Of a stretch of DNA of 64,000 nucleotides, positions 41,990 through 50,801 are shown piece by piece. Origin of the DNA: CAXTKD01 sp964244885 (GTDB lineage Bacteria; Pseudomonadota; Alphaproteobacteria; Sphingomonadales; Sphingomonadaceae). A model generated the notes under the pieces. It was not told the DNA's origin and did no database searches. It saw nothing but the letters and a program-made list of their open reading frames with translations. The DNA lies in the NCBI GenBank assembly GCA_964244885.1, contig CAXTKD010000004.1, positions 124,001 to 188,000 on the forward strand, in the 5' to 3' direction. Made by a program: the position numbers and the translations under genes. Position 1 is the stretch's first letter, and each line of letters starts with the position of its first letter.

Positions 41990-42597
41990 GCGGCCGGGGC
42001 TTCGTCGCGCTGGTGCCGCGCGACATAGCCGGCCTTGATCCGCCACAATTGCTCGATGGTCGTCCAGTCGCCCGCGTCCGTCAGTTCCAGCGCGGCGGCG
42101 ATGGTGAGCTCGGCGTCGGTGCCGTCGATCCGCTCCAGAGCCCGCAACGGGCGCGTGATCTCGAGCGGGTAGAAATTGGGGTCGCGGAAATAGACCGATT
42201 CCAGCACCTCGTGCCGGATCGACTGGCTGACCTGCACCCCGGCCGCTTCCAGCCGGGCCTGCCAGGCGAGCAGCTCCTCCTCGGTCTCCACCCGCCATGC
42301 GGTGTGGTTCGCCATCGCCATATAGCCGCGCGGCACCACGAACTCGGGCGGCTGGGCGGTGCCGATATAGTGGAAGAAAGCGATCGTGCTGCCGTTCCCC
42401 GCGTCGAAGAAGAAATGGATGAAGTCGGCATGCGCCTCCTTCTCCCGCCCCCAGCCCTTCGCGGTGATGGCGTGGACCAACGGCAGCCCAAGCTTGTCGC
42501 GGTAGAATTCGACCGTCTCGCGCAGCTTCCAGGTCGGGCGCGCGGTGTGATCGACGCCGTTCAGCGTCAGCGGCGGCGTTGCAACAACGTCGAGCAT
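41986..42597 (-). CDS. VOC-superfamily protein (glyoxalase/extradiol-like)
   Basis: A 203-aa vicinal-oxygen-chelate protein: LNGVDHTARPTWKLRETVEF with a likely metal His, FYRDKLGLPLVHAITAKGWG, YMAMANHTAWRVETEEELLA with a second His and YPLEITRPLRAL with Glu. Metal-binding residues are therefore present as in dioxygenases and glyoxalases. Residues after about 145 form an extra helical tail. ATG 42597 (MLDVVATPPLTLNG) is preferred over an upstream start at 42645, since the extra 16 codons overlap the intergenic operator-like palindrome. It is divergent from the flavin monooxygenase gene at 42705. Confidence 0.8.
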   Translation of the reverse strand: MLDVVATPPLTLNGVDHTARPTWKLRETVEFYRDKLGLPLVHAITAKGWGREKEAHADFIHFFFDAGNGSTIAFFHYIGTAQPPEFVVPRGYMAMANHTAWRVETEEELLAWQARLEAAGVQVSQSIRHEVLESVYFRDPNFYPLEITRPLRALERIDGTDAELTIAAALELTDAGDWTTIEQLWRIKAGYVARHQRDEAPAA

Positions 42598-42651
42598 CGT
42601 CCCGGTCTCCAGATAGCCGTTAAATCCCGCTTGCCAAACTTCCACGCCAGC

Positions 42652-42665
42652 GTCAATATATCGAC
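42652..42665. promoter_or_regulatory. Palindrome between divergent VOC and monooxygenase genes
   Basis: GTCAATATATCGAC is a 14-bp near-palindrome (12 of 14 positions symmetric) in the 107-bp gap between start codons 42597 and 42705. It shares TCAATATATC with the left arm of the MarR operator region at 40366, so the same or a related repressor could bind. Unproven. Confidence 0.5.
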
Positions 42666-42704
42666 TAACGCGACGAAAGTGCGGACGAACTGAGGGGGTG
42701 GTGG

Positions 42705-43847
42705 ATGGCGCGCATCGCGGTGGTTGGCGGCGGACCGGCGGGGTTGCTGTTCGCCAAGCTCGCCAAGCAGGCCGACCCCGCGCACCGGATCGACGTGTTC
42801 GAGCAGAACCCGCCGGATGCCACCTACGGGTTCGGAGTCGTTCTTGCCGATGTCGCGCTCGATATCCTCGCGGCCGTCGATCCGGGCCTGCGCACCGCGA
42901 TCAGCGACATCGCCGAATTCCAGGACCGCATCACGATCGTCCACAAGGGTGTGCCGATCGCGCTGAAGGGCAACGGCTTCATGGGCATCAGCCGCGTCCG
43001 GTTGCTGCAGGCGATGCAGAAGAACGCGCTCGACGCTGGCGTGTCGATCCATTTCGAGCGGCGGGTAAGCAACGTCAACGCGCTGACGGCTTATGATCTG
43101 ATCGTCGGCGCCGACGGCGTGAACAGCGCGATTCGGGAGACGCTCAACGAGCATTTCCAGGCCGTGAAGGAGCCGCGCCGCAACAAGTGGGTCTGGTACG
43201 CGACCGCCAAGCGGCTCGACTCGGTCGGGCTGATCTTCCAGTCGACGCCGCAAGGCACCTTCATCGCGCACAGCTACCGCTTCTCCAAGGAGCTCGGCAC
43301 CTTCGTGATCGAGTGCAGCCCCGAGACCTGGCGGTCGGCTGGACTGGACGAAGCGAGCGAAGCGGAAAGCCAGGCCTTTTGCGCCCGCGTGTTCGAGCCC
43401 TTCCTGGGGGGGGCGCCGCTGATCGGCAACCGGTCGAACTGGTTCAACCCGGAATTCGTGACGAGCCGCCACTGGCACCACAAGAACGTCGTGCTGATCG
43501 GCGATGCGCTGAAGACGGTGCATCCCTCGATCGGCTCGGGCACGCGGGTCGGCATGCAGGACGCGATCGCGCTGGCCGACGCGCTGTCGACATGCGGCGG
43601 CGACATTCCGCTGACGCTGGCGACCTTCGAAGCGAACCGGCGCGGCGGCGCCGACGAGTTCCAGGACGCCGCGATGAAAAGCATCCTTTGGTACGAGACG
43701 GTCGACGAGCGGATGGACCTCGATCCGCCCGCCTTCGCCTACAATTACATGAAGCGGACCGGGCGCGTCAGCGACGAACGCTTGAGGCGGATCGACCCCG
43801 AATTCGCGGCTCTGGCCGAGCGGCACGAACTGCTCGCCGCCATCTGA
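42705..43847 (+). CDS. FAD-dependent monooxygenase of the salicylyl-CoA/2-aminobenzoyl-CoA hydroxylase type
   Basis: A 380-aa class A flavoprotein: RIAVVGGGPAGLLFAKLAKQ, DVFEQNPPDATYGFGVVLAD, the GNGFMGISRVRLLQAM segment, the DG motif DLIVGADGVNSAIRETL and the second FAD site VVLIGDALKTVHPSIGSGTR. The last one (SIGSGT rather than P.GGQG) and FIAHSYRFSKELGTFVIE are typical of hydroxylases acting on aryl-CoA thioesters. It corresponds to the monooxygenase half only; no reductase or oxidoreductase domain is fused. With the EntE-like ligase it suggests aryl acid to aryl-CoA to 5-hydroxyaryl-CoA chemistry. That is inference from family features. Confidence 0.85.
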   Translation: MARIAVVGGGPAGLLFAKLAKQADPAHRIDVFEQNPPDATYGFGVVLADVALDILAAVDPGLRTAISDIAEFQDRITIVHKGVPIALKGNGFMGISRVRLLQAMQKNALDAGVSIHFERRVSNVNALTAYDLIVGADGVNSAIRETLNEHFQAVKEPRRNKWVWYATAKRLDSVGLIFQSTPQGTFIAHSYRFSKELGTFVIECSPETWRSAGLDEASEAESQAFCARVFEPFLGGAPLIGNRSNWFNPEFVTSRHWHHKNVVLIGDALKTVHPSIGSGTRVGMQDAIALADALSTCGGDIPLTLATFEANRRGGADEFQDAAMKSILWYETVDERMDLDPPAFAYNYMKRTGRVSDERLRRIDPEFAALAERHELLAAI

Positions 43848-43950
43848 GGAGCCATCGCAAATCAAGTTGTACCCAAGCGGCGTACCGCTCCGTCGATCAG
43901 GCCCACAGGCCAGTGGCGAGAGCGGAAAATCAATCAAACGGGAGGAAATC

Positions 43951-46194
43951 ATGAAGACCATCACGTCATACATGGCGATAGCGGCGGCGCTTGCGGTCGC
44001 CGGTGCGTCAACCGTCGCGGCCGCGCAGGACAGCGCGGCCGCGCAGCCGGGCTCGCCGTCGGCCGGCACGACGGCCGCTGCCGCGGCGGAAGCGGCGCCC
44101 GCCTCCGGCGAGATCGACGAGATCATCGTGACGGCTCAGAAGCGGTCGGAAAACCTGCAGAAGGTCCCGATCGTCATCACCGCGATCAGCGGCTCGCAGC
44201 TGGGGTCCGCCGGCGTCACCAGCCTGGCGACCCTAAACACCGTCGCGCCGGGCTATAACTCGCGCAACGTCTCCGGCGCCTTCCAGCCCTATCTGCGCGG
44301 CATTGGCACGTCGAGCAACGTCGTCGAGAACCCGGTCGCGCTGTATATCGACGGCGTCTACATCCCGCAGCAGCGCGAAGGCATGCGCGAGCTGCCCGAT
44401 GTCGAGCAGGTGGCCGTGCTCAAGGGGCCGCAGGGCACGCTGTTCGGCCGCAACGCGACCGGCGGCGTCATCCAGATCACCACCCGTGCGCCGTCGCAGA
44501 CCGTGGAGGCCGAAGCGCATGCGGGGATCGACAATTACGCGACCTTGCGGACCGGCGCCTTCCTTTCCGGAGGACTCTCCGACGGCGCCGCCGCCAGCGT
44601 CTCGATCGACTATGCCCGCCAGGGCGACGGCTACGGAACCAACCTCACGACCGGCAACGACACCTTCAAGCTCCAGCATTCGCTCTCGATGCGCGGCAAG
44701 CTCCGGGCCGAGCTGGGCGACGATACCGACATCACGGTCATCGGCGATTACATGGACCGGCGCGAACGCGCCTTCACCTTCGTGCCCTATCCGGGCACGA
44801 CGCTGATCCGGCCGATCGGCGCTCTCGGCAGCAAGTTCGACACCTTCTCGCAGATCGAGCCTTACACGGCGTTCAAGGGCGGCGGCGCGAGCCTCGAGAT
44901 CGATCATGATTTCGACTTCGCGAAGCTCGTCTCGATCACCTCCTATCGCAAGGGATCATCGAGCTATCTGTTCGACGATGCGCCGGTCGGCGTTCCGGTG
45001 TTCTACGTCCGGGTCGATCCGGGCAATCAGCCCAACCGGGACTTCACCCAGGAGCTCCAGCTGATTTCGCAGAACCGCGCCGGCTTCACCTGGACCGCCG
45101 GCGTCTTCTATTACCACAATCGCCTGGCGAACGAGGTACAGCGGAACTTCTTCCCGCCCTTCTACCGCGCGGCGGTGGCGCCGCCGACGGTGAACCAGCA
45201 GACCGATACGTTCGCCGCCGAAACCACCGAGTCCATCGCCCCCTTCGGCCAGGTCGGAATCGAGCTGCTCGAGGGCACCAAGCTCACGCTCGGGGCGCGG
45301 TGGACGTACGAGAAGCGCGAACTGCACGACGGGCTGATCCGCAGCACGCGCTACAACGGCACGGTGGTCAACGTGCCTTTCACGCCAGGTGCGCTGACGA
45401 TCAAGAAGCCGACATGGCGCGTCGCGCTCGACCATCAATTCGGGCCCGACGTTCTCGGCTACGTCTCCTACAACCGAGGCATCAAGAGCGGTGGCTTCAA
45501 TATCCTGAACCCATCCAACCCAGCCTATCTGCCCGAGCGGCTCGACGCGTATGAGGCCGGGTTCAAGACCGAGCTCCTCGACCGCCGCCTGCGCTTCAAC
45601 GTCGGCGGCTTCTACTACAATTACAGCAACCTCCAGATCACGCAGTTCGTCGGCGTCACGCAGAGTATCGTGAACGGCGCCAAAGCCGAGCTCTACGGTG
45701 TCGATGTCGATTTCAACGCGCGGCTGACCCCTGAGTTTAGTCTGTCGGGCGGCCTGGAGGCGCTCCACACCGAGTTCACCGACTACAGGAACGCCGTCGG
45801 CAGCGCGCCTCGGGCGGATGGCGGCGCCACCCTGTTTCCGATCGACGCAACGGGAAACCGCATTCCCCAGGCGCAGAAGTTCGTCGCCTCGCTATCGGGC
45901 GATTACGAGCAGGAGTTCAGCTTCGGATCGCTGCATTTCAACGTCACCGGATCGTATAACGGCGACTATTACATCGAGGCGGACAACTTCATCCGTCAGC
46001 CCTCCTATGGGCTGATCAACACTTCGGTCGCGTGGACATCGCGGGACCGGCGCTACACCGTGTCGGTCTGGGGACGGAACCTGCTCGACGAACGCATCAT
46101 CTTCAATGCGTCGAGCCAGGCGATCGGATATCCGACCTCTTATGGCCAGCCGCCGCGTACATACGGCGTGACCGCCGCGGTCAATTTCCAGTGA
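43951..46194 (+). CDS. TonB-dependent receptor 2
   Basis: A 747-aa outer-membrane receptor with signal peptide (MKTITSYMAIAAALAVAGAS ... AAAQ), Ala/Ser-rich linker and plug (IDEIIVTAQKRSENLQKVPI, YIDGVYIPQQREGMRELPDV, AVLKGPQGTLFGRNATGG). A long barrel ends in GVTAAVNFQ. GGAGG lies five bases before the ATG at 43951. It follows the flavin monooxygenase by 103 nt and may be co-transcribed with it. Unlike the other two receptors, no copy of the 56-nt module lies upstream. Confidence 0.93.
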   Translation: MKTITSYMAIAAALAVAGASTVAAAQDSAAAQPGSPSAGTTAAAAAEAAPASGEIDEIIVTAQKRSENLQKVPIVITAISGSQLGSAGVTSLATLNTVAPGYNSRNVSGAFQPYLRGIGTSSNVVENPVALYIDGVYIPQQREGMRELPDVEQVAVLKGPQGTLFGRNATGGVIQITTRAPSQTVEAEAHAGIDNYATLRTGAFLSGGLSDGAAASVSIDYARQGDGYGTNLTTGNDTFKLQHSLSMRGKLRAELGDDTDITVIGDYMDRRERAFTFVPYPGTTLIRPIGALGSKFDTFSQIEPYTAFKGGGASLEIDHDFDFAKLVSITSYRKGSSSYLFDDAPVGVPVFYVRVDPGNQPNRDFTQELQLISQNRAGFTWTAGVFYYHNRLANEVQRNFFPPFYRAAVAPPTVNQQTDTFAAETTESIAPFGQVGIELLEGTKLTLGARWTYEKRELHDGLIRSTRYNGTVVNVPFTPGALTIKKPTWRVALDHQFGPDVLGYVSYNRGIKSGGFNILNPSNPAYLPERLDAYEAGFKTELLDRRLRFNVGGFYYNYSNLQITQFVGVTQSIVNGAKAELYGVDVDFNARLTPEFSLSGGLEALHTEFTDYRNAVGSAPRADGGATLFPIDATGNRIPQAQKFVASLSGDYEQEFSFGSLHFNVTGSYNGDYYIEADNFIRQPSYGLINTSVAWTSRDRRYTVSVWGRNLLDERIIFNASSQAIGYPTSYGQPPRTYGVTAAVNFQ

Positions 46195-46199
46195 AGGGG

Positions 46200-46223
46200 G
46201 ATCGGGCAGGCGATTGCCCGATC
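46200..46223 (+). terminator. Perfect 9-bp hairpin after TonB receptor 2
   Basis: GATCGGGCA and TGCCCGATC arms enclose GGCGAT, six bases after the receptor stop. No T-run follows, so it may be a 3'-end stabiliser or a rho-assisted stop. It sits just before the 56-nt module that drives the next receptor gene, separating the two units. Confidence 0.55.
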
Positions 46224-46238
46224 ACCGTTCGTCTGAAT

Positions 46239-46294
46239 GATACCGGATCAGTAACACCCTCGACGTTTTGCCATCGCTTCCTATCGCCTCACCT
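46239..46294 (+). promoter_or_regulatory. 56-nt regulatory module, copy A (towards TonB receptor 3)
   Basis: Starts GATACC, has CAGTAACACC at columns 11-20, TTTGCCATC at 29-37 and CCTATCGC at 42-49. It ends 59 nt before the ATG of the third receptor. About 43/56 positions are identical to the copy at 32801 without gaps, in a stretch that is otherwise unrelated. Confidence 0.8.
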
Positions 46295-46353
46295 CGGTTA
46301 GAAAGCCGTACCGGGGCGCGCAGACGTCCGATCGACATGGAGGAGGAGGGGCT

Positions 46354-48801
46354 ATGAAGGTCTCAAGCAAGTTCGGGCTGCTGGCGGCATCGTCCGTGAT
46401 GGTTTCGGTTCTTTTCGCCGCAGCCCCCGCGCGCGCGCAGGCCGACCCGACGGCGCAGGCGACCCCGCTGGCGCAGGGCGCGGCGTCCTCCGCCGACGCG
46501 GCGTCCGCCAATGCGACTCCCGGCCAGGAAGGTCTCGAGGAGATTATCGTGACGGCGCAGCGGCGCTCCGAGAATTTGCAGCGCGCGGCGGTCGCGGTCA
46601 GCGTCGTCCAGGGCTCTGACCTCGTCGCCGCGGGCATCACCCAGCCCGACCGGCTCGGCGAGCTCGCGCCCGCGCTGACCATCCAGCCGTCGAGCACCGG
46701 CAACCTGATCTTCATGCGCGGCGTCGGCAATTTCACGCTGACTCCGAACAGCGATCCGGCGATCGCGTTCAACTATGACGGCGTCTATCTCGGGCGCCCG
46801 ACCTCGACCAACGGCCTGTTCTACGACCTCGACCGGATCGAGGTGCTGAAAGGGCCGCAAGGCACGCTCTACGGCCGCAACGCGACGGGCGGTGCGATCA
46901 ACGTGATCCCGACCCAGCCCAAGCTCGGCGAGTTGTCGGGCTACGCGACCGCGAGCTACGGCAATTACGACGCCGTGGTGGCGGAAGGCGCGGTCAACGT
47001 GCCGCTGGGCGACAATGGCGCGCTCCGCGCCTCCGCCAGCACGTCGCGCCATGACGGCTATCTCAGCGACGGGACATCGGACGACAAGACGACGTCGCTG
47101 CGCCTGCAGATGAAGGCGGCGCTCACGCCCGCCCTGACCGTGCGGGTCGCCGGGGACTATAGCCATGTCGGCGGCGTCGGCGCCGGCGTGTCCTATGTCA
47201 GCAACTATCTCTTCAACCCGGCCACCGGCGCCTATCTGACCTTCAAGCCGACGACGGGGCTGGACGAAGGGGTCTATACGCCGGCGGCGCAGGCCTATCG
47301 TTCCAATATTTTCGTCCCCGTCGCGGGCCGCAGGCTGGACGCGATCTCGCCCTATCCGTTTCAGAGCAACAACTTCTACGGCGCCAACGCACAAATCGAC
47401 TACGACACCGGCGCGGGCACGCTGACGATCATTCCGGCGTGGCGCTATGGATCGCTGAACTATCTGGCCGAGGCGGCGTCCTTCCCCTACCGCAACCGCG
47501 AGAAGGACGAGCAGTTCAGCATCGAAGCGCGCTTCACCGGCGAGCGGATCGGCATCTTCGATTATATCGTCGGCGGCTATTTCTACGACGATTCGATCAA
47601 CGCGCGAGTGGCGCTAAATCTGTCGGCCGCGGAAAATTTCCTGGTCCAGAAATACGACAATCGCTCGTTCGCGCCGTTCGGGCGGCTGACGGCGCATGTG
47701 TCCGACCGGCTCCGGCTGGTCGGCGGCCTGCGCTATTCCAAGGACATCAAGAGCTTCGTCGGAACGGGCATCGCGCTCAACCTGGTCTGCATGGTGCGGG
47801 TCGCCGGCGTTCCGACCTGCCCGACCGCGCGGCTGTTCACCACCGTGGACAACATCTCGCAGGTGCCGTTCCCGGTGCCGGCCGGCCCCGTGCCGATTCC
47901 CCAGGGCGCTTCGGGCGCGATCATCGTGCGCAGCGACAGCGCCTACAACAACCGGCTGACCAACGACCGTCTGACCTATCATGGCGGCGTGGAATTCGAT
48001 GTCGCGGATCGGTCGCTGCTCTACGCGACGGTGGAATCGGGCTATCGCTCGGGCGGCTTCTCGGCGGCGCTGGGCTTCGAGACCTACCAGCCCGAGCTCA
48101 TCACCGCCTACACCGTGGGCCTGAAGAACCGCTTCCTCGACAATCGCGTGCAGCTGAACGTCGAGGGCTTCCTGTGGGACTATAAGGATCAGCAGGTTTC
48201 GCATCTCGGCCTCGATCTCAGCGGCCGCACCGCGCAGTTCATCCAGAACATCGGGACCTCGCGGATCAAGGGCGTCGAGGTCGAGGGGCGCGTGCTCGTG
48301 ACGCCGACGACGCTCGTCAGCGCCGACGTCCAGTATCTCGACGCGAAGAACCGCTTCTTCACCTATCAGCAGGGCTCCGCGACCGGCGCGCCGCTGACCG
48401 GCTGCGCCTATGCGCTGTCGGCCAACCCGGCGTTCTACAATGTCAATTGCGCCGGCACACAGGCGTACAACTCGCCGAAATGGACGGTGAACCTGGCGGC
48501 GCAGCAGACGTTCGAGGTCGGCGACTACAAGCTCGTCGTCGGCGGCGACACGCAGTACAAGAGCGGCCGCACGGTCGGCTTCGAATTCCTGCCCGAGCAG
48601 CGGGTCGGATCGACCTGGATGACCAATGCGCAGCTTTCCTTTGGTCCGGCCGACGACCGCTGGTCGATCGCGGGCTTCGTTCGCAACATCGAGAACGACC
48701 GAATCCTCAACTTCGCGGTGACGCATCCCCTCGCCAATGCATTGGTCGGTGGCTCGACGGCGCCGAGGACCTATGGTGTCCGCGCGTCGGTCAAATTCTG
48801 A
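46354..48801 (+). CDS. TonB-dependent receptor 3
   Basis: An 815-aa outer-membrane receptor: signal peptide ending AAAPARAQA, linker, plug (LEEIIVTAQRRSENLQRAAV, FNYDGVYLGRPTSTNGLFYD, EVLKGPQGTLYGRNATGG) and barrel ending GVRASVKF. An extracellular loop carries cysteines (LVCMVRVAGVPTCPTARLF) and another has GCAYALSANPAFYNVNCAG, probably disulfides. The start follows GGAGGAGGGG. The fumarylacetoacetase-type gene begins 27 nt after its stop, so receptor and downstream enzymes probably form one operon. Confidence 0.93.
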   Translation: MKVSSKFGLLAASSVMVSVLFAAAPARAQADPTAQATPLAQGAASSADAASANATPGQEGLEEIIVTAQRRSENLQRAAVAVSVVQGSDLVAAGITQPDRLGELAPALTIQPSSTGNLIFMRGVGNFTLTPNSDPAIAFNYDGVYLGRPTSTNGLFYDLDRIEVLKGPQGTLYGRNATGGAINVIPTQPKLGELSGYATASYGNYDAVVAEGAVNVPLGDNGALRASASTSRHDGYLSDGTSDDKTTSLRLQMKAALTPALTVRVAGDYSHVGGVGAGVSYVSNYLFNPATGAYLTFKPTTGLDEGVYTPAAQAYRSNIFVPVAGRRLDAISPYPFQSNNFYGANAQIDYDTGAGTLTIIPAWRYGSLNYLAEAASFPYRNREKDEQFSIEARFTGERIGIFDYIVGGYFYDDSINARVALNLSAAENFLVQKYDNRSFAPFGRLTAHVSDRLRLVGGLRYSKDIKSFVGTGIALNLVCMVRVAGVPTCPTARLFTTVDNISQVPFPVPAGPVPIPQGASGAIIVRSDSAYNNRLTNDRLTYHGGVEFDVADRSLLYATVESGYRSGGFSAALGFETYQPELITAYTVGLKNRFLDNRVQLNVEGFLWDYKDQQVSHLGLDLSGRTAQFIQNIGTSRIKGVEVEGRVLVTPTTLVSADVQYLDAKNRFFTYQQGSATGAPLTGCAYALSANPAFYNVNCAGTQAYNSPKWTVNLAAQQTFEVGDYKLVVGGDTQYKSGRTVGFEFLPEQRVGSTWMTNAQLSFGPADDRWSIAGFVRNIENDRILNFAVTHPLANALVGGSTAPRTYGVRASVKF

Positions 48802-48827
48802 CCGGCCGTGGATAGCGGGAATTTCGA

Positions 48828-49688
48828 ATGAAACTGATACGGTTCGAAGACGAGGGTGCCAAGATCGGTGCGGTGAAGGGCGACGGCGTGGTCGATCTCG
48901 CCGCCGCCGGTTGCCGCTGGGCGACGGTTCGGGCGATCGCCGGTGGCGGAGCCGCGGCGCTCGACGCGGTGCGCGAGCTGGTTGAGCGCGCGGCTCCGAC
49001 GCTGGCGCTCGATGGTCTCAAGCTGCTCGCCCCGATCGAGCGGCCCGGCAAATATCTCGCGATCGGCATGAACTACGCCAAGCACTTGGAAGAGGCCGAC
49101 AAGCTCGGCGTCGCACGCGCCAAGCACCAGACCTGGTTCAACAAGCAGACGACCTGCATCGCGGGACCCTATGACGACATCGATCCGGGCGTCACCGAGA
49201 AGCTCGACTACGAGGTCGAGCTCGGCGCGGTGATCGGCGCGCCGGCGAAGCGGGTGAGCGAGGCCGACGCCAAGGCCCATGTGTTTGGCTATTTCGTCGC
49301 CAACGACGTTTCGGCGCGCGACTGGCAGTTCCACACGCCGACCTTCACCATGGGTAAGTCGTTCGACACGCATGGGCCGATCGGGCCGTGGATCGTCACC
49401 GCCGACGAGATCGCCGACCCGCATGCGCTGGATTTGCGCTGCTACGTCAACGGCGAGCTGCGGCAGAGCAACAACACCGGCCAGATGCTCCACAATCTAT
49501 GGGCGCAGATCGCCTATCTCTCGACCGCCTTCACGCTCGAGACGGGCGACCTGATCGCCACCGGAACGCCCGAAGGCGTCGGTGTCGGCAGGGAGCCGCC
49601 GACCTTCCTCCAGCCGGGCGATGTCGTCCGCTGCGAGATCGACGGCATCGGAGCGATCGAGAACAGGGTTGTCGCGCCGGCGGCCTGA
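48828..49688 (+). CDS. Fumarylacetoacetate hydrolase (FAH) family protein
   Basis: A 286-aa enzyme that cleaves C-C bonds in diketo acids. Visible: the N-terminal MKLIRFEDEGAKIGAVKGDG, KYLAIGMNYAKHLEEADKLG, the metal ligands in LDYEVELGAVIG (Glu, Glu) and FVANDVSARDWQ (Asp), KSFDTHGPIGPWIVT, and GDLIATGTPEGVGVG. The group includes fumarylpyruvate and acylpyruvate hydrolases. Downstream of ring cleavage it would hydrolyse the ring-fission product. It lies between the third TonB receptor and the extradiol dioxygenase. Confidence 0.9.
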   Translation: MKLIRFEDEGAKIGAVKGDGVVDLAAAGCRWATVRAIAGGGAAALDAVRELVERAAPTLALDGLKLLAPIERPGKYLAIGMNYAKHLEEADKLGVARAKHQTWFNKQTTCIAGPYDDIDPGVTEKLDYEVELGAVIGAPAKRVSEADAKAHVFGYFVANDVSARDWQFHTPTFTMGKSFDTHGPIGPWIVTADEIADPHALDLRCYVNGELRQSNNTGQMLHNLWAQIAYLSTAFTLETGDLIATGTPEGVGVGREPPTFLQPGDVVRCEIDGIGAIENRVVAPAA

Positions 49689-49718
49689 GGCCGGGCGCCA
49701 AAACGAGGGAAGTCAGTC

Positions 49719-50681
49719 ATGCCGGTCCTTGGCCCCCTCTCCGTCACGCTGGAGGTGCCGTCGCTCGACGCGGGCGTGAAATTCTACACCGATGCCGGGC
49801 TGGTCGCCGATGTCGCGGGCGATGTCGCGCGGCTGCGCTGCCCGGGGCAGGACCGCGACTCGGTCGTGCTGCTCGGCGGGTCGGCCAGGAAGCGGCTCCA
49901 TCACATCTCGCTTCGCGCCGACCGGTTGGACGAGATCGCCGAGAAGATCCCTGGCCAGGGCGGCCGGGTGGTCGCTCCGCCGGAGGGCTTCGAGGACAAC
50001 GGCCTGTGGGTCGAGGATCCGCACGGCATGCTGATCCACCTGGCCGAGCGCCCCGCCGATCCGGAGCTCGAAGCCGTCACGCCGTTCCAGGTCAACGCGC
50101 CCGGCCTGGTCGTCCGCAAGCGCCGCTCCGCGATGCTGCCCGGCGCGTCCTACGCTCCGGCGAAACCGCTGCGGCTCGGGCACATCCTGGTGTTCAGCCC
50201 CGACGTGCCGGCAAGCGTCGCGTTCGTGACGGAAGCGCTCGGCATGGGCCTGGCCGACCGGGCGCAGGACATCATCGCCTTCTGCTGCGCGCGCAAGGAC
50301 AGCGACCATCATGTCGTCGCCTTCGCGAAATCGCCCGGCGTCGGCTTCCACCATGCCAGCTTCCAGGTCAGCGACCCCGACGAGGTCGGCCGCGGCGGCC
50401 GCGCGCTGCTCGCCAAGGCGGGGCTCGGCGACTGGGGCTTCGGCCGCCACACGATCGGGTCCAACTTCTTCCACTACATCCAGGACCCCTGGGGCAGCTG
50501 GTTCGAATATTATTCCGACATGGATCATATCGACGATTATTCGCTGTGGACGCCGACCAATTACGGGATGGAGGACAGCCTCGCCAACTGGGGTCCCGAG
50601 GTGCCGCACGACTTCGTACACAATTACGAGGCCGACGCGGAGGCATTCCAGGCCGACCGGCGGGAGTCGGTCACCGCTTGA
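49719..50681 (+). CDS. Type I extradiol ring-cleavage dioxygenase
   Basis: A 320-aa two-domain VOC protein, the size of catechol 2,3- and dihydroxybiphenyl dioxygenases. The N-terminal domain (LSVTLEVPSLDAGVKFYTDA, VEDPHGMLIHLAERP) lacks a full metal site. The C-terminal domain has the iron triad: His in LRLGHILVFSP (about 163), His in VGFHHASFQVS (about 212) and Glu in WGSWFEYYSDMDHI (about 262). It opens a catechol-type ring next to a hydroxyl. It starts 30 nt after the FAH gene; the pair forms the lower pathway. Confidence 0.88.
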   Translation: MPVLGPLSVTLEVPSLDAGVKFYTDAGLVADVAGDVARLRCPGQDRDSVVLLGGSARKRLHHISLRADRLDEIAEKIPGQGGRVVAPPEGFEDNGLWVEDPHGMLIHLAERPADPELEAVTPFQVNAPGLVVRKRRSAMLPGASYAPAKPLRLGHILVFSPDVPASVAFVTEALGMGLADRAQDIIAFCCARKDSDHHVVAFAKSPGVGFHHASFQVSDPDEVGRGGRALLAKAGLGDWGFGRHTIGSNFFHYIQDPWGSWFEYYSDMDHIDDYSLWTPTNYGMEDSLANWGPEVPHDFVHNYEADAEAFQADRRESVTA

Positions 50682-50801
50682 CGACCAAGGTCCGCCCAAG
50701 CCCGACAATGCCCCCGGCGCGCATGGCGAGATCGGCCGCGTTTACCCGTCCGCCGGGTCGGTGCACGCGATGATCGCCGCGGCCATTGTGGAGCGGCGCC
50801 C

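Noticed and set aside
42705..43847. Ubiquinone-type hydroxylase (UbiH/UbiF)
   Set aside because: The second FAD motif (SIGSGTR) and surrounding residues fit aryl-CoA hydroxylases better, and the neighbours are catabolic.
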